This document shows, piece after piece, positions 45,956-56,774 of a DNA stretch of 64,000 nucleotides. A model generated the notes under the pieces. The model was not told the origin of the DNA and did no database searches. It saw only the letters and a program-made list of their open reading frames with translations. Every line of letters starts with the position of its first letter. Within the stretch, counting starts at the first letter, position 1. A program made the translations under genes and the position numbers. This stretch comes from Bimuria novae-zelandiae CBS 107.79 (lineage: Eukaryota > Ascomycota > Dothideomycetes > Pleosporales > Didymosphaeriaceae): assembly GCA_010015655.1 (NCBI GenBank), contig ML976657.1, positions 2,264,968-2,328,967 on the forward strand, given 5' to 3'.

Positions 45956-46759
45956 GTGGTGCTGGTGTATAGAACGTGGAAAGCGGCAGTGGTTTGGTTC
46001 GGGTGCCGGACTTAAGATGGGGAGGAGAGCACAGAGGTTCGCAAGTGCTGGTTGACAGTGACGCACGGTCGTGTCGCTGTTGCGAGCGCTGATAGAAGCC
46101 ATCATGGCTATGTAATGGTATGCCAAAAGCTTCAGTGGATGGCTTGGAGGAGTGGCTTCCATGCCAATCCATCAGATTCTGGATTATGATCTTGGGGTAT
46201 CCCTGAGTAGTGACCTTGTGGGAGGTGTTTTAGAATGCGCGCGGAGAGCACAAGCTCCTCGAAAACTGGACACCAGGGACACAGCGCATCATGCAATTTG
46301 GCGAGATAGACTTCTACGGGTCTAGCATAGTACGATGTAAAATCGATGCATCGACAGCAACCATGTGAATGCTGTTGCGTAGATGGCGTCAGGTAAAGAA
46401 AGTACCATTGCATTCCGCCCCACTACATCGACGCTAACCCCCAAGGTGACGTTGGACCACATGCAAATGGCACGCCGCGCTGCGCTGCACGTATACACGC
46501 ATTCAACAGCACGTCTCCTGCGCACAGCTGATAAACACGCACTGTATCCCGTAACACCTACCTCACCTAGTCGCTCTTTACCTTAGATTCGCTCTACAAC
46601 TTTCCCACATTGGCCCATCGACGCATCGGCCGCCTCGGCCAAGCTGCCCGCATTCGTGCTTCGATCGCTCCCGAATACTGCCTACGTGCACCACACAGCC
46701 GTAGGAAGAGCTGGCTCGCACACGTGATTGGAGGTGGTAGCGGAGCTCGGTTTGACAGG
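45956..46759. other. noncoding interval
   Basis: 3' flank of the glycerate kinase and promoter region of the DDHD gene. Frames here are short and unrecognised; the frame from 46610 is simply open upstream of the DDHD start. Confidence 0.45.
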
Positions 46760-49700
46760 ATGTCAACACCAGACAAGCCCGGCTTCTTGTCGGCAGGCAT
46801 TAACGCGCTCTCGCCGTGGGGCTCGCGGAGCGGAACACCGAAGCCGCCAGCATCGCCCAACCCGTCGAAGAAGGCCGAGGAGGATAAGAACAGGGATAAA
46901 GAAAAAGGAAAGGACAAGACTGCTCCTCTTCCTTCTGCAGATGGCGCGGGAGCACAGCGCGGAGGGGACCACACGGTCAATCGGTTGCGCACCCTCAACC
47001 TGAAGAGGTACCCACAGGACTGCCCGCCGCTAGCTGTGAGGTGGTTCCATGCTGTAGATGTAAGTAGCTTTCTCCGTAGCCAATATAGCGTGAATCTCAT
47101 ATAACCATCAGGTTCCCAAGCGTAAGCCGTTCGCATCCAATGCCGTCGCGCCAGATAAGCCCGTGCCGAAGCCCAAAAAGTGGATTCCCTTCTCGTCCGA
47201 AGACTCCAGGTCCATCGAGAACGCCTTCCAGAAGACAGCCGCCGAAGTCGAGGCCGCTGAGACACGTCGTGGCATAGCCAGTCCAGTTGGGACAGATCAG
47301 GCTGGTCTAGGCAAGGCGCCGGAGACGAGTACGAAAGTGCCTGTCAACGAAGACTATCTGTTTGATGTCGAGATCGAGACCCGAGAACTGTCCCCTGCAT
47401 ACTGGCTAGGACCCGTGTACGACGTGAAGCGGGGCACATGGTTTACTCCAGACGGTGAGCCATGTGACGAGCATTTGGCAACACAATTGGAGGAAGGGTA
47501 TCTCAAAATCAAGCCATGGCGCCTTGTAAAACCGCAAGAGCAACGCTCGAGTTCCCAACCGCGCACCCGTCCCATGTCATTGACCATGAAATTCGACGAT
47601 GACTATCGAAAGGAGCTTGGAAAGCTGAACCATCGAGACTCTACTTCCAATCCTGTCACCCCCAAGTCGTCCTTTGACAACCTAAAAGCGGAAGCAATTA
47701 AAGATGCTTTACAGTCCAAAACTGCCGCTGGTGCTACTTTGCCACCGGACGATAGCTCCCGGACTTACCGCTTGTTTGGTTCTCACATGAACTCTGTAGT
47801 CACCTATCAAGATGAAGTGACTGCCTACATTCTCACCGATGACATGTGGTCTCGGATGGGGAGTACCTTGTACCAGAGGTTCGCTGGCGCCGCCCACTTC
47901 GCAGGCCAAAAATATGTTCGCGGCTACGTTGATCCGACCAAGAAGAAAGAAGCAAAGCCCTCCAAGGAGGGAACGAAGAAGAAGGAGTCTGACCGACCGA
48001 CCACTCCTTCTCTGGCGTACGGATCCGATCATGGCAAGCAAGGCTCAGAGACCGCCTCAGACATGGAAAGCGAAGGCGAAGAGCGCGGGCGCGAGTCCTC
48101 ACTGGCCGAAACTAGAAGAAAGAACCTTGAGCGACACCTATCTTCACTTATCGTCTCTGCTCAGCCGGGAGACTCTGAGCGCCAGGCGGAAGAAGCCCGG
48201 AAACGTGACGAGAAGGAGATGCGGGAGGATTACAAAGACCAAAATAAGGATGAACAGGGTCGGGAGATTGAGCATCTTCTCTTCGTCACTCACGGAATCG
48301 GTCAGCGATTAGGCATGCGCATGGAGTCTGTAAACTTCGTTCATGACGTCAACTCCCTGCGCAAGTCGTTGAAGGCCGTCTACGCCAATTCGCCAGACTT
48401 GCAAGCCCTCAATTCGGACGTAGACAAGGAGATGAAAAACAGTCGGGTTCAGGTGCTTCCAATCTGTTGGCGTCATCTGCTCGACTTCCCTCAGCAAAGT
48501 CTGAAGCACAACCGCAAGGAGCACGACCTAGGGGACATTGACTTTGACGATCATGACTACCCCAATCTTGAAGACATTACCGTCGAGGGGGTGCCGGCAG
48601 TCCGCAATCTACTCACCGATCTAGCACTCGATATTCTCCTATATCAAAGCCCGGCGTACAAGGGTCACATTTCACGAATAGTTGTAAAGGAACTCAATCG
48701 CACCTACCGCTTGTTCAAAGAGCGCAACCCTTCCTTCAACGGCAAGATCAGTCTTGTCGGTCACTCTCTAGGCTCCGCCATTATGTTTGACATTCTTTGC
48801 CAACAGAAAGATCCCAGATTCAAGTCCTCCCAGTCAAGCAAAGGACGACGTGCTACCGAAGACGGAGTGAAGCTCGATTTCCAAGTAGAAGACTTTTATG
48901 CACTTGGTTCGCCCATTGGCCTGTTCCAAATGCTCAAAGGACGCACCATTGCTGCACGGCCATCCGCTTCATACGTCGCCCCGGAAACGCCAGCCAGTCC
49001 ACTCGATGATCCATTTTCTACTGGGTCGGAGCGTAATCGCGTCAACGATTTTATCGTATCCTCGCCACTCTGCAAGCAGCTGTTCAACATCTTCCACCCC
49101 ACCGACCCCATCAGCTACCGCCTTGAGCCTCTGATATCTCCTGCCATGTCCTCGCTCAAAGCGCAACCGTTGCCTTATACCAAAAGAGGCCTCTTTGGCG
49201 CACCGACCGCACAAGGCTTAACTAACATCGGGGCGAGCTTAGGCCAGGGAGTGACGAACTTCTGGACGTCGGTCAGTACAGGCATCGCAAGTGGTCTGCT
49301 CAACCGCAGCCTTGGTATTACCGGCACGGATGCTTCCAAGATGAGCAATGACCTCCATGGCCAACGTTCCTCACGCCCTCTTTCCATCAGCCCGAACGCT
49401 GTTCCCTCTGGCAATAACGCACCGAATATAGAGGATCCTTCTCGAGCGCTACTTCTGGAGGAGCGGAAGCGCAGACTCGGCGAAGAACCTATCGGACCCG
49501 GTGACGACGGCGAACACCCTCCCACGTTGATCGACTCTGAGATTGAGACGCTGTATGCTGGTTTTCAAAAGCGAAGGAAGAGCAGAGAGGGTGAGACAAC
49601 CGAGAGCGTGGAGAAAGACCTCGAGTGGCAGGAGCTAGAAGAGCGTAGTAGAAAGCTTAGGAAGGAAGAAGGTAAGGTGCGGGCTTTGAATAGCAATGGT

Positions 49701-49930
49701 AGGGTTGATTATAGCATTCAGGAAGGCGTACGTATACCTCCTCCCAGCACGCTGGCGTCGTGCCCGTCACTTAGCCAACAGAAGCATGCTAACACATCCA
49801 GGCTTTTGACATCTCTCTGCTTGCTAGCATTGCTAGCCACCTCTCGTATTGGGCAGACGAAGACGTCGCCCACTTCATGATATCCCAGCTCTTGGCTCGA
49901 CATCGAGTCTTCAAGAAGACCGATCAATAG
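46760..49930 (+). CDS. DDHD-domain phospholipase (PA-PLA1 family)
   Basis: Three exons, 46760..47059, 47112..49727 and 49802..49930, give 1014 residues. Disordered Lys/Pro-rich N-terminus, then a WWE-like segment (LAVRWFHAVDVPKRKPF, WIPFSSEDSRSIENAF), a Trp-containing region AYWLGPVYDVKRGTWF, a charged linker, and the lipase core: LLFVTHGIGQRLG, VLPICWRHLLDFP and the nucleophile elbow GHSLGS with Ser about 652. The DDHD domain follows from VEDFYALGSPIGLFQML, with the FHPTDPISYRLEPL block, to RVDYSIQEGAFDISLLASIASHLSYWADEDVAHFM; the last intron splits it. Relatives (yeast Ddl1, mammalian DDHD1/2) hydrolyse phosphatidic acid and other phospholipids. The start at 46760 gives MSTPDKPGF. Firm as a family call. 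Confidence 0.92.
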
Positions 49931-50387
49931 ATCTCTTTTCGGCGTCGGGCGCCTTTGTTGCCCTCTTTCGTTCTCTATTCTTGAAATTCCCTCTTCGATC
50001 TGTGTAGTTCTCTTTTTCTGGACCGCGTTTACCCCGCGTCACCCGAAGTCCCTCGGATTTCGCGCCTGCCTGGCGCTGGCGGTCGCCAGGTGAACGGCCG
50101 CCTTGATCACTCACTTTCTCCTTCACGCGCCTTCCTTTTGCATTGTTCTGAAGGTTTCTGCCCGGCTAGTAAGGTCTTGGCGTTTGCGTTTGCCGCACAT
50201 AAATTCTCAACCCCGCCGCGGTTGAAGCTCTTTTCTCCTCAGCTTCGCATACCCTCTCTAATGCGACCGCTTCTCCTCTGTCCTCTGTCCACATTTTGTG
50301 AGCCCAGCAACCTCCTCCTCTTTCAGCTTTTATGAGCGCCAATTCTCCTCCGCCATTATAAATCCCTTCCGCTTTCTCGCTCTGCTC
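49931..50387. other. noncoding interval
   Basis: CT-rich leader preceding the orphan membrane protein. The downstream frame is open back to 50298, so a 30-residue N-terminal extension is possible. Confidence 0.4.
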
Positions 50388-52409
50388 ATGGCCGGTTTCG
50401 AACAGTTCTTCGAAGAGTTCAAGTTCGCCGGTCACGACGACTCCTCCGCGCTCTTTTGGGCCGGATGGCTCTCGATTGGCATCGTGTGGCTCGGCTTGAC
50501 CAGCTTCCTCTTCTTTGGCTCGCAGTTGTCCATCTCCATGGTCACTGCTGTTCCTCCGCCGACTCCTCTTCCGCCGATGACGCGCAGCGAGTCTCGCGCT
50601 TTGGCAGCTGCGGTTCGCCGCACTTCAAAATCCTCGTCGCCGAAGCCTCGACCTCTACCGCTCATCTCGAGCGCGGACGACGTTCCGCCGTTCGTCCTCA
50701 AGCCACCCTGGGGTCACCATGACGGTAAGTTGGTGGACTGGAAGCGGACTGCCCCTGAAGGTGCACGAAGTGCTTTGCTGGAGTTCCCTGCTTCGCAGGA
50801 GGATAACACCCGCGCACGCGGTGAGTCTGATATCCACGCATCGCCCGCCGCCGCTAAGATGTGCGCTCCCCTCGCTGGGACGCGCCCTTCCACTCCGGTG
50901 CTCGCTGCGCAAGCAGATCTGGCAACAGGCGTCGTGTATCCAAGGGAGGGTCCTGTCGAACATCCTCAGTGTCGTGACGCTACTCCTGTAGCTGACGCTG
51001 GTCGTGCCCATGTGCCGACTTCTACGGAAGGGATAGCCAGATCGGTTGTCGAACCTCTCCAGAATGACAGCTCCCACTTCGGTGGTGACTACAATTCTGT
51101 GCTGGCCCCCGTGCCGGTGCCTACGGGCGAGATGGCCACACCAGTTCGTTTCTCTCCGGTCGCCAACCGTCCTACTTGGGCGCCGTCCTCTGGTCCTCAG
51201 ATGCTTCCGCCGCGTGAGATTAACCCGCTCTTCAAGTTCCGAGAGGAGCCCACCTGGTATTTCATGGCTGCGGCTTTCCAGTTGCTGAGTCTTGCTGCCG
51301 CCACCGCTGCCGCCACACCACCAACGCAAGACATCGACATGCCTGACGCCCCGGCGGATGCCTCCGCCCTTGCTCCTCCTTCGCCCGCTGCTGCTCCCGT
51401 CCCAGCCCCAGCCCCAGCGCCCGCCCTGGCCCCCGCTCCGATCTTCTTCTCCGCGCCCGCGATCAGACCCGCCCACCGCCCGCCGCGAACCCGCCTCCCG
51501 GCCTCCATGAGGAGGGCTGCTGCTGCTGCTCGCGCCCCAGCTGCTCCGACTCCGGCTCCAGCTCTGGCTTCTGCACCTGCCGTCGTTCGCCCTCCTGTCC
51601 CGGCTCCGGCTCCGGCTCCTGCTCTGGTTCGCACTTCCGTCCAGGTCACTGCTCCCGCGCCTGCTGCTCCCGCTCCGACTCGAGCTCAGGCTCCGCTCCC
51701 CGCTCCGGCTCCCGCTGCTCCCGCGCCTCGTGCCCCCGCTCCTGCTCCGACTCCAGCTCAGGCTGCGCTCCCGGCTCCCGCGTCCGCTCGCACCACCACG
51801 CCATCAGTCTCTGTCGAAGGAGTCTACCCCATGGCTAACCAGAATTGGATGCTTCCAACTTCTGAGATGCTCGCCTTCGACATCGGGCATTGGGGTATGA
51901 CAGAAGACGAGCTGATGGCGTGGGAGCCCGAGGCCGACTCGCTCACCGTCCCGGAGGGGTCAAAGGACCCGAAGGCATGCGAAGATCCGATCACTCTCGC
52001 AGTGCGGTTCGGCGGCGTCTCCCTCGCCCTGAAGCAGACCGTCGTCCTTCTGCGTCTGCAGCTCGCGCACTCGCGCCCCGGCCGCCGTTCGCCCGTCGCC
52101 ACCTTCGACAAGCTCAAGACACTCGTTTGGAGGGCTTCCTACCAGTACTCGCAGATCCTCAAGTTCGACAAGGACCGGAACTACCTCCACTGCGCTGACT
52201 ACGCCAAATTCAAGGACGCGTGGGATTTCTTTTTCGCTCGCATCATCTCTAAGCCTGAGTTTGCGGCTTGGGCTAACGAGGTTAGGCCGGCCGTCGACAT
52301 GGGCCAGTTGCGCGGCAGGGCCCAGACCGTGTGGCTGGCGCTGAGGGTGCCGAAGAACCGACCCAGCGCACTGAGCAGGACGCTCGACAACCTCCTTGCG
52401 ATGGTCTGA
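50388..52409 (+). CDS. orphan Ala/Pro-rich single-pass membrane protein
   Basis: Intronless frame of 673 residues (703 from the upstream Met at 50298). A membrane segment lies near the N-terminus (ALFWAGWLSIGIVWLGLTSFLFF, about 22-44), so the rest would face one side. A disordered region follows, then a second hydrophobic patch (WYFMAAAFQLLSLAAATAAAT). About 170 residues of Ala-Pro low complexity (many PAPAPAP units) come next. The last ~200 residues look folded: EGVYPMANQNWMLPTSEM, ITLAVRFGGVSLALKQTVVLLRLQ, FDKLKTLVWRASYQYSQIL, FKDAWDFFFARIISKPEFAAW. I do not recognise this domain. The long unbroken frame, strong third-position GC and sharp contrast with other frames argue that it is a real gene. 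It may be a lineage-specific protein. Confidence 0.65.
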   Translation: MAGFEQFFEEFKFAGHDDSSALFWAGWLSIGIVWLGLTSFLFFGSQLSISMVTAVPPPTPLPPMTRSESRALAAAVRRTSKSSSPKPRPLPLISSADDVPPFVLKPPWGHHDGKLVDWKRTAPEGARSALLEFPASQEDNTRARGESDIHASPAAAKMCAPLAGTRPSTPVLAAQADLATGVVYPREGPVEHPQCRDATPVADAGRAHVPTSTEGIARSVVEPLQNDSSHFGGDYNSVLAPVPVPTGEMATPVRFSPVANRPTWAPSSGPQMLPPREINPLFKFREEPTWYFMAAAFQLLSLAAATAAATPPTQDIDMPDAPADASALAPPSPAAAPVPAPAPAPALAPAPIFFSAPAIRPAHRPPRTRLPASMRRAAAAARAPAAPTPAPALASAPAVVRPPVPAPAPAPALVRTSVQVTAPAPAAPAPTRAQAPLPAPAPAAPAPRAPAPAPTPAQAALPAPASARTTTPSVSVEGVYPMANQNWMLPTSEMLAFDIGHWGMTEDELMAWEPEADSLTVPEGSKDPKACEDPITLAVRFGGVSLALKQTVVLLRLQLAHSRPGRRSPVATFDKLKTLVWRASYQYSQILKFDKDRNYLHCADYAKFKDAWDFFFARIISKPEFAAWANEVRPAVDMGQLRGRAQTVWLALRVPKNRPSALSRTLDNLLAMV

Positions 52410-53672
52410 GCATCGTTCCGTTCTCCGTGGAATATCCTGAGTGTGGGGTGGGGAAGAGCTTCCTCGTTTTGTTTTGCTTTCTGTTTTTTTGCTTTCTGTT
52501 TTTTTGTTTCTGTTCTGTGATTTGGTCTTGCATTCGGTACGTCTTCTGCACGCTGATAGTGCGTCGACTTGTTCCGTAGGTGCGTCCCACGAGTAGTATA
52601 GATACCCCGTCTTCGGCGCTATGAATGCCCGTTGACCTCTAATGAAGCTCTTTACCCCATGTGATTGTGCCTTTGCTTGTGATGTCCCAGACTTTGATAT
52701 GTCACGAACGATGGCTTTATCGCGTCCGACCCCTGATTTGGATCTAGCATCGTAGTAGACACGCCTCCTTCCCTTGGACGTACTACCATTGTATTGCGCC
52801 TCCTGGGGTAATACATCCTATAACCCTCCGCCGCAGAAACGAAGCGGTGCTTGACTTACAAAGGCCCCGGCCTCGATCACCAGACATATAGCTACCATGT
52901 TTATCATGCCTCCTGGTGTAACTTGAGGCACGACACTATGCCAATCACCTACATCGAAAATTCAGCGCCACTTTGCGAGAGTCTGGATGTCTGAGAGGGA
53001 CTGAGTAAGTACAGCATAGCCTGGTGTAACTCGGCGTGCAAAATCCCATCGCTTTCTCTCGTTCTATCGCTCTCGATGACGCCCTTGTCGATGCCTTTAA
53101 TTTACCTCGATTTGGCGAGATACCCCAGGTATTAATGTCCGCCCTGCTCGCATCCGGAACTCCAGCTTATGCTCCCCACAAAATCGTTTCTATCACGCAC
53201 ACACCCTAGTATAACCGCCATATTCCATTGGTCAAGCAGAAGACATCGCGCCCAAAACTGCCGCTCAGTCCAAGTATTTCAGATGGCAGGTATTACTTAC
53301 TTAGATTACACATCCACACGTGCACCTTGCAGGACTTTTTCCCAACGTCCGCGTCACCACGCTGACCCCAGAACAGATACCGGCTATTACGCTTCGGTTG
53401 CGGATGCGGACTGTCCGTCTCGAGGTTAGGACACGTGCCGATAGAGGAGGGTGAAGTAGAGTGCTTTCGAGGTGTTATGTTATAATTTGGGCTTCAATGC
53501 GGAAAGTGTCTCGTGCGGGTGCTGTCATGTGGGCCAAATTATATAGCAGCGGACAGTCGGGCGTTCAGAGTACTTAAGGATCTGAAAAGACGATTCACAA
53601 CTCGCGATACCGCCAGCAACACAGCGTATCATTACCCCCTGCTACATACCTACCTCTCGAGTCATCCTCACC
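52410..53672. other. noncoding interval
   Basis: Starts with T-rich 3' flank (repeated tgctttctgtttttt) and continues without a recognisable gene to the AA9 promoter region. Short frames at 53169-53429 show no domain. Confidence 0.5.
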
Positions 53673-54537
53673 ATGAAGACCATCACCGCCGCAGCCCTCC
53701 TCCTCGCGACCCTCGCTGAGGTCGCACAAGGCCACTGTACTGCCTTCCCACCCCACCGCCTCCTCACACATACCCACTAATCACTCACCAGACATTTTCC
53801 AATACCTCACCACCAACGGTCAAAAAGGCGCCCAATACCAAAACATCCGCAAAAACACCAACAACAACTCCCCCGTGACCGTGCTCAGCGACCCAAACTT
53901 ACGCTGCAACGTCGGCGGCGCCTCAGGCAGCAGCACAACCACGGTCTCTGTCGCCGCCGGGTCGTCTATCTCCTTCACAGCCGACCAGGCCGTGTACCAC
54001 CAAGGTCCTATCTCGTTTTACATGACTAAAGTATCTGATGCGCTGTCTGCGGATGGGTCTTCGGATTGGTTTAAAGTAAGGCTTCCCTCCTCGTCTCACC
54101 CCTCATGGGAGGTGTATACCATAGCACTTCTATATAATACCGCGTAATACAGATAAAAGAAATCGGGCCCTCCTTCACCGGCGGCCAGGCGAAGTGGGAC
54201 ATGTCTAGTAAGCCGTCGCCCTCGCCATCCCTCCCCCACCCGCATCCACTAATACGGCCGCAAAGCGACTTACACCGCCACTATCCCCAGCTGCACCCCC
54301 GCCGGCGACTACCTCCTCCGGATCGAGCAGCTCGGGATCCACAACCCTGGGTCACCGCCACAATTCTACATCTCCTGTGCGCAGGTCAAGGTAAATGGGG
54401 GCGGGGCGAAGGCTTTGGAGCCGACGGTGAAGATCCCGGGTTATGTGAAGGCGAGTGATAGCGGGTATACGGCGAATATATATGACCCAGGGTTTAAGAG
54501 TTATGTTGTTCCGGGGCCGAGGGTTGCGACGTGCTAG
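53673..54537 (+). CDS. AA9 lytic polysaccharide monooxygenase
   Basis: Four exons, 53673..53736, 53792..54075, 54153..54207 and 54266..54537; introns 55, 77 and 58 bp; 224 residues. The signal peptide is residues 1-20 (ending AEVAQG), leaving His21 as the mature N-terminus, as the copper histidine brace requires. The second brace His is His91 in VYHQGPISFYMTKV and the axial Tyr is Tyr169 in PQFYISCAQVKV. Other family marks are WFKIKEIG, the TATIPSCTPAGDYLLRIEQLGIH strand-loop, and the C-terminal YVVPGPRVATC. There is no carbohydrate-binding module. AA9 enzymes cleave cellulose or xyloglucan oxidatively outside the cell, using copper with O2 or H2O2. Length fits single-domain members. A secreted catalase lies 5 kb downstream. 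Confidence 0.94.
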
Positions 54538-55322
54538 AGGTACTGAAGGCAGGATAGTAGAGTAGGGGAAGGTAGGTGAGGGGATGTGGCGCAGGTGTTG
54601 TGCGGCTTGTAGATGCGTGGTTGGTGTTGGAAAGGTTAGGTAGCCTGCCGCGTACTCACGTGTATAGGTTTATTTTGAGGCTAAAATATGTATGCCCTAA
54701 TTTGGCTGAGAGTAGCTCCTCTAAGTACGATACGTCCAGATGTTGCTGTTAAGATTAGTAAACAACTCACAACATCGCGCCCGCCCGCGGATCCCGTGAG
54801 CACCAAAGTCCACGGTTTGCCAAGACTGCGACACACAGCACTACGCAGCTCGTTAGTGAGGAATTACGTAGATAGATCTGATAAAGTCATGCCATAGGTC
54901 GCATTTGCAATACAAACGGTGACCTGGGTTGTTGAGTAGAAGTTCCACTGTGTGGGCGTACCGCAAAAGCAGACCTCGATGACACTTCGGTGTCTTACAT
55001 TCCCATAGTGCATGAATCTCGGTGTCCTTCGCAGCTCCTCCAAGCCACGACACCCATAGTGCATATGGTAGCTTCGTATGATCCGGTGAGGAAGGAAGTC
55101 AATGACGCGACATTATGGTGAGCCCTGAGCTTAAGGTCTGCAAATACTTCGGAAAGCCGTCATCTTTGGGGAGTCATGCGAATAGGAAACTACAACCAAT
55201 TCACCGCTGATTTACGCTCAAATTACTCACAAACATGCCGTCTTTCCACACGACTACCCAAACAACTTCACTGAATGCGGACGATATCGTCGAAAGTCAC
55301 ATTCCAGTTTGCAAATAACGCC
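54538..55322. other. noncoding interval with bracketed short motif
   Basis: No gene. Contains the 55002-55064 direct-repeat structure and a small GACAC-GTGTC hairpin just before it. Confidence 0.5.
55002..55064. repeat. short motif bracketed by 12-bp direct repeats (copy A)
   Basis: cccatagtgcat occurs at 55002-55013 and again at 55053-55064. The 39 bp between them contain tccttcgcagctcctccaag, closely related to the core at 56607-56639, which is bracketed by a different repeat. Confidence 0.7.
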
Positions 55323-56017
55323 ATGTCTCTGCCTAAGCTCGATTTCTCCGCTTCCACTGCGCTCGTAACCGGCGACTCTTCCGGGATAGGACGCGTAATT
55401 GCTGAAGAACTCGTCAAGAGGGGCGTCCGTCGCCTCATCCTCGTCGCACAAAACGAAAACAAGCTCGCTGAAGCAGCTCGCGCGATCGAAAATTCAACAC
55501 CAGGGCTGACCGTACGCACTCTCAAAGTCGACTTGAGTGACCAGAACGGCCCTGCCGAGGTCCAAACGAAAATCCAGGAAGGGGACTGGACGGTAGACCT
55601 GCTCGTGAACAACGCGGGCTTTACCAGAAAGTATGTGTTCGCGAAGAACATCGGAACAGACACCTCCTTGGCTACTATCGACCTCATGGTCTGCGCTGTC
55701 GTCGATCTGCGCCTCCGCTTTCTGTCGGACATGGTGAAGCGAGGCAAAGGCGGTATATTGAATGTCGTGTGGTCCCAGGTGTTACTCAGACCGATCTCGA
55801 TGGTCAGGGACATGGTGAGACGCGGGTTCCCATCGACAAAGTCGGCATCGATCAGCCTGCGGATGTTGCAAAGGTCGCAGTGGACGCACTCGAGGAGAAC
55901 GCCGCTACTAAAATAGTCAGCTGTAACAATAAAGCGTGGCAAACGGCCCTTAATCTACTTCCGGATTCTACGACTGCCAGTATCATCGCGTCTGCACGTG
56001 GGGCACCGGAGGAGTAG
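55323..56017 (+). pseudogene. short-chain dehydrogenase/reductase lacking its catalytic segment
   Basis: From Met at 55323 the frame encodes a good SDR N-terminal half: STALVTGDSSGIGRVIAEEL (cofactor motif TGxxxGIG), VDLSDQNGPAEVQ, LLVNNAGFTRKYVF (NNAG motif) and FLSDMVKRGKGGILNV. At about 55765-55770 this frame fails and another frame continues VVPGVTQTDLDGQGHGETR, then DKVGIDQPADVAKVAVDALEEN to a stop at 56017. In the family about 45-50 residues lie between these blocks, including the catalytic Ser and the Tyr-x-x-x-Lys pair. Here they are gone, with a frame change at the junction, and no intron explains it. The rest is well preserved, so the deletion seems recent. Confidence 0.82.
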
Positions 56018-56774
56018 TGTTTTCCCTCTTCTGATGATGGATTTGGGGTTACTGAGGGCAGCGGGGTTAGCAAGGGTTAGCAAGGACTGTGAAGATTATA
56101 CGGAGGTCCGCTCTTGCTCTACATGCGCGCCATCGCCATCATCAGATGTAACAACGGGAAGAACTCCATTAAAACTAACCCCCGACGGCTCAATGAAATG
56201 TTTAGTTGTAGAATATAATACCTAAGGTAGTTCTAACTCAAAGAAGATTTCTATTACATCTGCGGCAATAATTTCTTGAAGCTCAATAGAGCAGTAGTAT
56301 TACAGGGCGGGTAAGCTGAGTCACCGGCGACTTCGGGACCAAGTAAGCATCCCACATGTCTAGCAACCATGCCTAGATAGAATTTACGACTCGGCATACT
56401 AGACGCATTAACCTCTTTAGGCTACAAGCTATTACTAAATGGAGTAATGCGAATCCAGCTGTTATCACGTGAAATCTTTTCACGCCCAATGATGACTTAA
56501 AATTTGCATGGAGATAGTGAGACGACTACGGCGATGGTGTGTCATTATAGCCCTTTCCAGACACCCAGAGTTCCAACCACGTAAGATGTCAGCAGCATGA
56601 TCAATGAATTTTAGCACTTCCGCAGCTTCTCCAAGCCACGCAGCATGATCAATGTATAGGTATTCATTGTATATAAAGGACAAGAAACCATCTTCCTAGC
56701 TCCAGTCTCTGTGATTATCTATCAATTCTTCTTGTTCATCATCATCGGATTTTTTTACCTCCATTTCACCCCCG
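56018..56774. other. noncoding interval with bracketed short motif
   Basis: No gene; includes the 56592-56654 direct-repeat structure about 120 bp upstream of the hydrolase start. Confidence 0.5.
56592..56654. repeat. short motif bracketed by 15-bp direct repeats (copy B)
   Basis: gcagcatgatcaatg occurs at 56592-56606 and 56640-56654. The 33-bp core between them, ending ttccgcagcttctccaagcc-ac, matches the core of copy A at 55014-55052 in its right two thirds. Confidence 0.7.
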
